Assembly: GCA_947463105.1 (NCBI GenBank)
Contig: CANHSD010000001.1
Span: forward strand, 1 to 34,273
Reading direction: 5' to 3'
DNA: 34,273 nt
Origin: Chitinophagaceae bacterium
Lineage (GTDB): Bacteria > Bacteroidota > Bacteroidia > Chitinophagales > Chitinophagaceae
A model generated the notes under the pieces. The model had not been told where the DNA came from and searched no databases. It saw nothing but the letters and a program-made list of their open reading frames with translations. Positions within the stretch are counted from its first letter, which is position 1; the number at the start of each line of letters is the position of its first letter. The translations under genes and the position numbers were made by a program. Shown here in pieces: positions 31,728 to 34,273 of this stretch.

Positions 31728-34265
31728 TCAGGCTTTTGATTTCTCTTTCTTGCCTGGAAGCAAAGGCTTGATGGTAAAGAAAATTTTCTGGTTTTCTTTG
31801 TCAAGATCTGCGACCATAACATCTCCAGCTTTAATGCTCATGCTGAGAATCTCTTCTGCCAGTGGATCTTCCAGGTATTTCTGGATGGCCCTGTGCAAAG
31901 GCCTTGCACCAAATTGTTGATCATATCCCTTGTCTGCAATGAACTCTTTGGCCTCAGGACTGAGCTCCATAGAGAATCCCAGGTTGGCAAGGCGCTTCAT
32001 TACACTTTTCATGAGGATGTCAATAATTTCGAAGATATGCGTCTTCTCAAGAGAATTGAAAATGATGACGTCATCTACCCTGTTCAGGAACTCTGGAGAG
32101 AAGGTACGCTTCAATGCCTTTTCGATGACAGCCTTGTTGGCCTCTTCAGCATTGGCCTGACGGGCACTGGTGGCAAAACCAACGCCTTCACCAAAATCCT
32201 TGAGCTGGCGGACACCAATATTGGAAGTCATGATGATGAGGGTATTCTTGAAATCCACTTTTCTTCCCAGACCATCTGTCAATTGACCATCATCCAATAC
32301 CTGTAACAAAATATTGTAAATATCTGGATGGGCTTTTTCAATTTCATCCAGCAAAATCACTGAGTATGGCTTCCTTCTTACTCTTTCTGTTAGTTGTCCG
32401 CCTTCTTCGTATCCCACATAACCGGGAGGTGCACCAATCAAACGGCTAACGGTAAACTTCTCCATGTATTCACTCATGTCAATCCTGATCAGGGAATCTT
32501 CGGAGTCAAACATTTGCCTCGAAAGTGCACGGGCAAGCTCGGTTTTACCCACACCCGTTGGTCCGAGGAAAATGAAGGTTCCGATGGGCTTCTTTGGATC
32601 TTTTAAACCAACACGGTTTCGTTGAATGGCTTTCACCACTTTGCTGATGGCATCATCCTGTCCAACAACCATGCCCTTCATTTCGATGGACATATTCCTC
32701 AGCTTGTCCGTTTCAGCCTGTACCATCCGCTTAACAGGGATTCCTGTCATCATGCTCACCACTTCTGCAATATCATCTTCACTGATGGGGAATCGTTTGT
32801 GTTTGGATTCTTCTTCCCATTTGTTCTTGGCGGCTTCAAGCTCTTCCTGCAAACGCTTTTCAGTATCACGCAAACTGGCGGCTTCTTCAAAGCGCTGGCT
32901 TTTTACAACCCGGTTTTTTTCAAGCTTGATGTCTTCAATCTTTTTTTCAAGTTCTATGATGTCTTCAGGAACATTGATATTTTTAAGATGAACCCTTGCC
33001 CCCACTTCATCCAATACATCGATGGCTTTGTCGGGCAGCAGCCTATCTGTCATGTAACGATCACTCAACTTCACACAAGCATCAAGCGCATCCTGGGAAT
33101 AATCGACATTGTGGAACTCCTCATACCTTGATTTGATGTTGTTGAGGATTTGAATGGTTTCCTCTACGGAAGGTGGCTCAACCAATACTTTCTGAAAACG
33201 CCTGTCCAGAGCACCATCCTTTTCAATGTGCATCCGGTATTCATCCAAAGTGGATGCACCAATGCATTGAAGCTCTCCGCGAGACAGAGCAGGCTTGAAA
33301 ATATTGGAAGCATCCAATGATCCACTGGCTCCACCAGCACCAACAATGGTATGAATCTCATCGATGAATAGGATGACATCGCGGTTCTTTTCCAACTCCG
33401 TCATGATGGCCTTCATCCTTTCCTCAAACTGACCCCTGTATTTTGTTCCAGCAACAAGGGCAGCCAGATCAAGGGATACAACCCTTTTATCAAACAAAAC
33501 CCTTGATACCTTGCGCTGCACTATTCTCAATGCCAGACCTTCAACTATGGCCGTCTTGCCCACACCTGGCTCACCGATAAGAATAGGATTGTTCTTTTTC
33601 CTTCTCGACAGAATCTGTGAAACCCGCTCAATTTCAGCCTCGCGGCCTACAATTGGATCGAGAGACCCTGATTCTGCCAGTTTGGTGATATCCCTTCCAA
33701 AATTATCCAGTACCGGCGTTTTGCTTTTACCTCCTGCTGGTGGGGCTTTTGCTTTTTGCTGGCTCCCTTTTCTCTCTTCATCAAATTCCTCTTCTGGCTC
33801 GTCAGAGAATTCGCTTTTGATGTCATTGCTTTTTACCGTTCCCAGCTCATTGCGAAACAGGTCGTAATCCACATCAAACTGATTGAGGATCTGGGTGGCA
33901 ATGTTTTCCTTGTTCTTTAAGATGGACAGCAACAGGTGCTCAGTTTCCACCATGGGGCTTTTCAAGGCTTTTGCTTCAAGCACCGTAACCCGGATGACTT
34001 TTTCAGCCTGACGGGTAAGGGGTAAGCTATTGATGTTCTGGATATTCTTTCCTGTCTTGTCTTTCACGGCCATCTCCACCTCTTTGCGCAATTCATAGAG
34101 GTCTACATTCAGGTTCTGAAGCACCTTCAGGGCAGTGTTCTCGCCTTCACGGATAACACCCAAGAGCAGGTGTTCTGTACCTATAAAATCATTTCCCAAG
34201 CGCAGGGCTTCTTCCCTGCTGTAGGAGATGATTTCTTTAACCTGTGCTGAAAAATTATTATCCAT
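31728..34265 (-). CDS. clpC: ATP-dependent Clp protease ATP-binding subunit ClpC
   Basis: An 845-residue Hsp100 unfoldase that feeds substrates to ClpP. In order it has the duplicated Clp N-domain (about 1-145, GTEHLLLGVIREG and ETEHLLLSILKNKEN) and AAA-1 (Walker A GEPGVGKTAIVEG, Walker B VILFIDEIHTIVG). Next is a UVR-containing middle region (EKNRVVKSQRFEEAASLRD) and AAA-2 (GPTGVGKTELARA, sensor and arginine-finger region around NRVDDVIIF). The GVGFAT loop near residue 690 fits the ClpP-docking [LIV]-G-F motif. The middle domain size is that of ClpC rather than ClpB. The start codon is 8 nt from the window end, so its promoter is not visible. Confidence 0.97.
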   Translation of the reverse strand: MDNNFSAQVKEIISYSREEALRLGNDFIGTEHLLLGVIREGENTALKVLQNLNVDLYELRKEVEMAVKDKTGKNIQNINSLPLTRQAEKVIRVTVLEAKALKSPMVETEHLLLSILKNKENIATQILNQFDVDYDLFRNELGTVKSNDIKSEFSDEPEEEFDEERKGSQQKAKAPPAGGKSKTPVLDNFGRDITKLAESGSLDPIVGREAEIERVSQILSRRKKNNPILIGEPGVGKTAIVEGLALRIVQRKVSRVLFDKRVVSLDLAALVAGTKYRGQFEERMKAIMTELEKNRDVILFIDEIHTIVGAGGASGSLDASNIFKPALSRGELQCIGASTLDEYRMHIEKDGALDRRFQKVLVEPPSVEETIQILNNIKSRYEEFHNVDYSQDALDACVKLSDRYMTDRLLPDKAIDVLDEVGARVHLKNINVPEDIIELEKKIEDIKLEKNRVVKSQRFEEAASLRDTEKRLQEELEAAKNKWEEESKHKRFPISEDDIAEVVSMMTGIPVKRMVQAETDKLRNMSIEMKGMVVGQDDAISKVVKAIQRNRVGLKDPKKPIGTFIFLGPTGVGKTELARALSRQMFDSEDSLIRIDMSEYMEKFTVSRLIGAPPGYVGYEEGGQLTERVRRKPYSVILLDEIEKAHPDIYNILLQVLDDGQLTDGLGRKVDFKNTLIIMTSNIGVRQLKDFGEGVGFATSARQANAEEANKAVIEKALKRTFSPEFLNRVDDVIIFNSLEKTHIFEIIDILMKSVMKRLANLGFSMELSPEAKEFIADKGYDQQFGARPLHRAIQKYLEDPLAEEILSMSIKAGDVMVADLDKENQKIFFTIKPLLPGKKEKSKA

Positions 34266-34273
34266 AGAAGGGT

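Noticed and set aside
1..34273. Prophage, integrative element or defence island
   Set aside because: No integrase, transposase, tRNA-linked attachment site or known defence gene is visible, and base composition looks even by eye.

Overview
The window looks like chromosomal DNA of a member of the Bacteroidota, most likely the Chitinophagales/Chitinophagaceae. The reasons are: a TonB-dependent receptor with an N-terminal carboxypeptidase-regulatory-like domain, Bacteroidota-restricted families (Porin_10-type putative porin, HYC_CC_PP proteins, DUF2911, NIPSNAP with signal peptide, CusA fused to TolC), signal peptides ending in AQ, no convincing Shine-Dalgarno sequences, and repeated TAnnTTTG (-7 element) promoters just upstream of starts. 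No rRNA, tRNA, CRISPR array, phage or transposase gene is visible. Coding density is high and no gene-free gap exceeds 170 bases.

Layout. 77-3252 (+): a nitroreductase, a terminator, then a TonB-dependent receptor. 3249-6038 (-): a three-part exported protein (HExxH peptidase-like domain, TolB-like repeats, predicted outer-membrane barrel). 6196-10228 (+): PrsW-type intramembrane protease, GNAT acetyltransferase, S-adenosylhomocysteine hydrolase, pyridoxine phosphate synthase and a DUF2911 protein, ending in a strong terminator. 10279-11064 (-): an esterase. 11184-15650 (+): a tight five-gene cluster of an ATP-grasp ligase, a GCS2/YbdK carboxylate-amine ligase, a class I glutamine amidotransferase-like protein, a second, apparently circularly permuted ATP-grasp protein, and a cupin. 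This is the best candidate for an undescribed pathway: it looks like a small-peptide or amide-forming system of unknown product.

15653-24113 (-): a seven-gene metal-handling operon. In transcription order it encodes an HYC_CC_PP protein, an HMA domain protein with a metallothionein-like cysteine tail, a second HMA protein, an outer-membrane barrel, a small histidine-rich exported protein, a CzcA-type RND pump fused to its own TolC-like channel, and a CusB/CzcB lipoprotein adaptor. Together they would bind metal in the periplasm and expel it through a complete tripartite pump. 24178-27113 (-): a putative porin behind purine nucleoside phosphorylase. 27213-27995 (-) and 28043-28690 (+): a NIPSNAP protein and a tail-anchored J-domain protein, divergently transcribed. 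28735-30618 (+): an ABC-F ATPase. 30716-34265 (-): Sua5-type threonylcarbamoyl-AMP synthase and ClpC.

Two copies of a palindrome-rich intergenic repeat (about 8811-8961 and 30611-30722) lie directly behind ahcY and the ABC-F gene. Several genes appear to be transcribed from promoters so close to the start codon that their mRNAs would be leaderless or nearly so. All function calls come from reading motifs and recalled family features; no database search was made.
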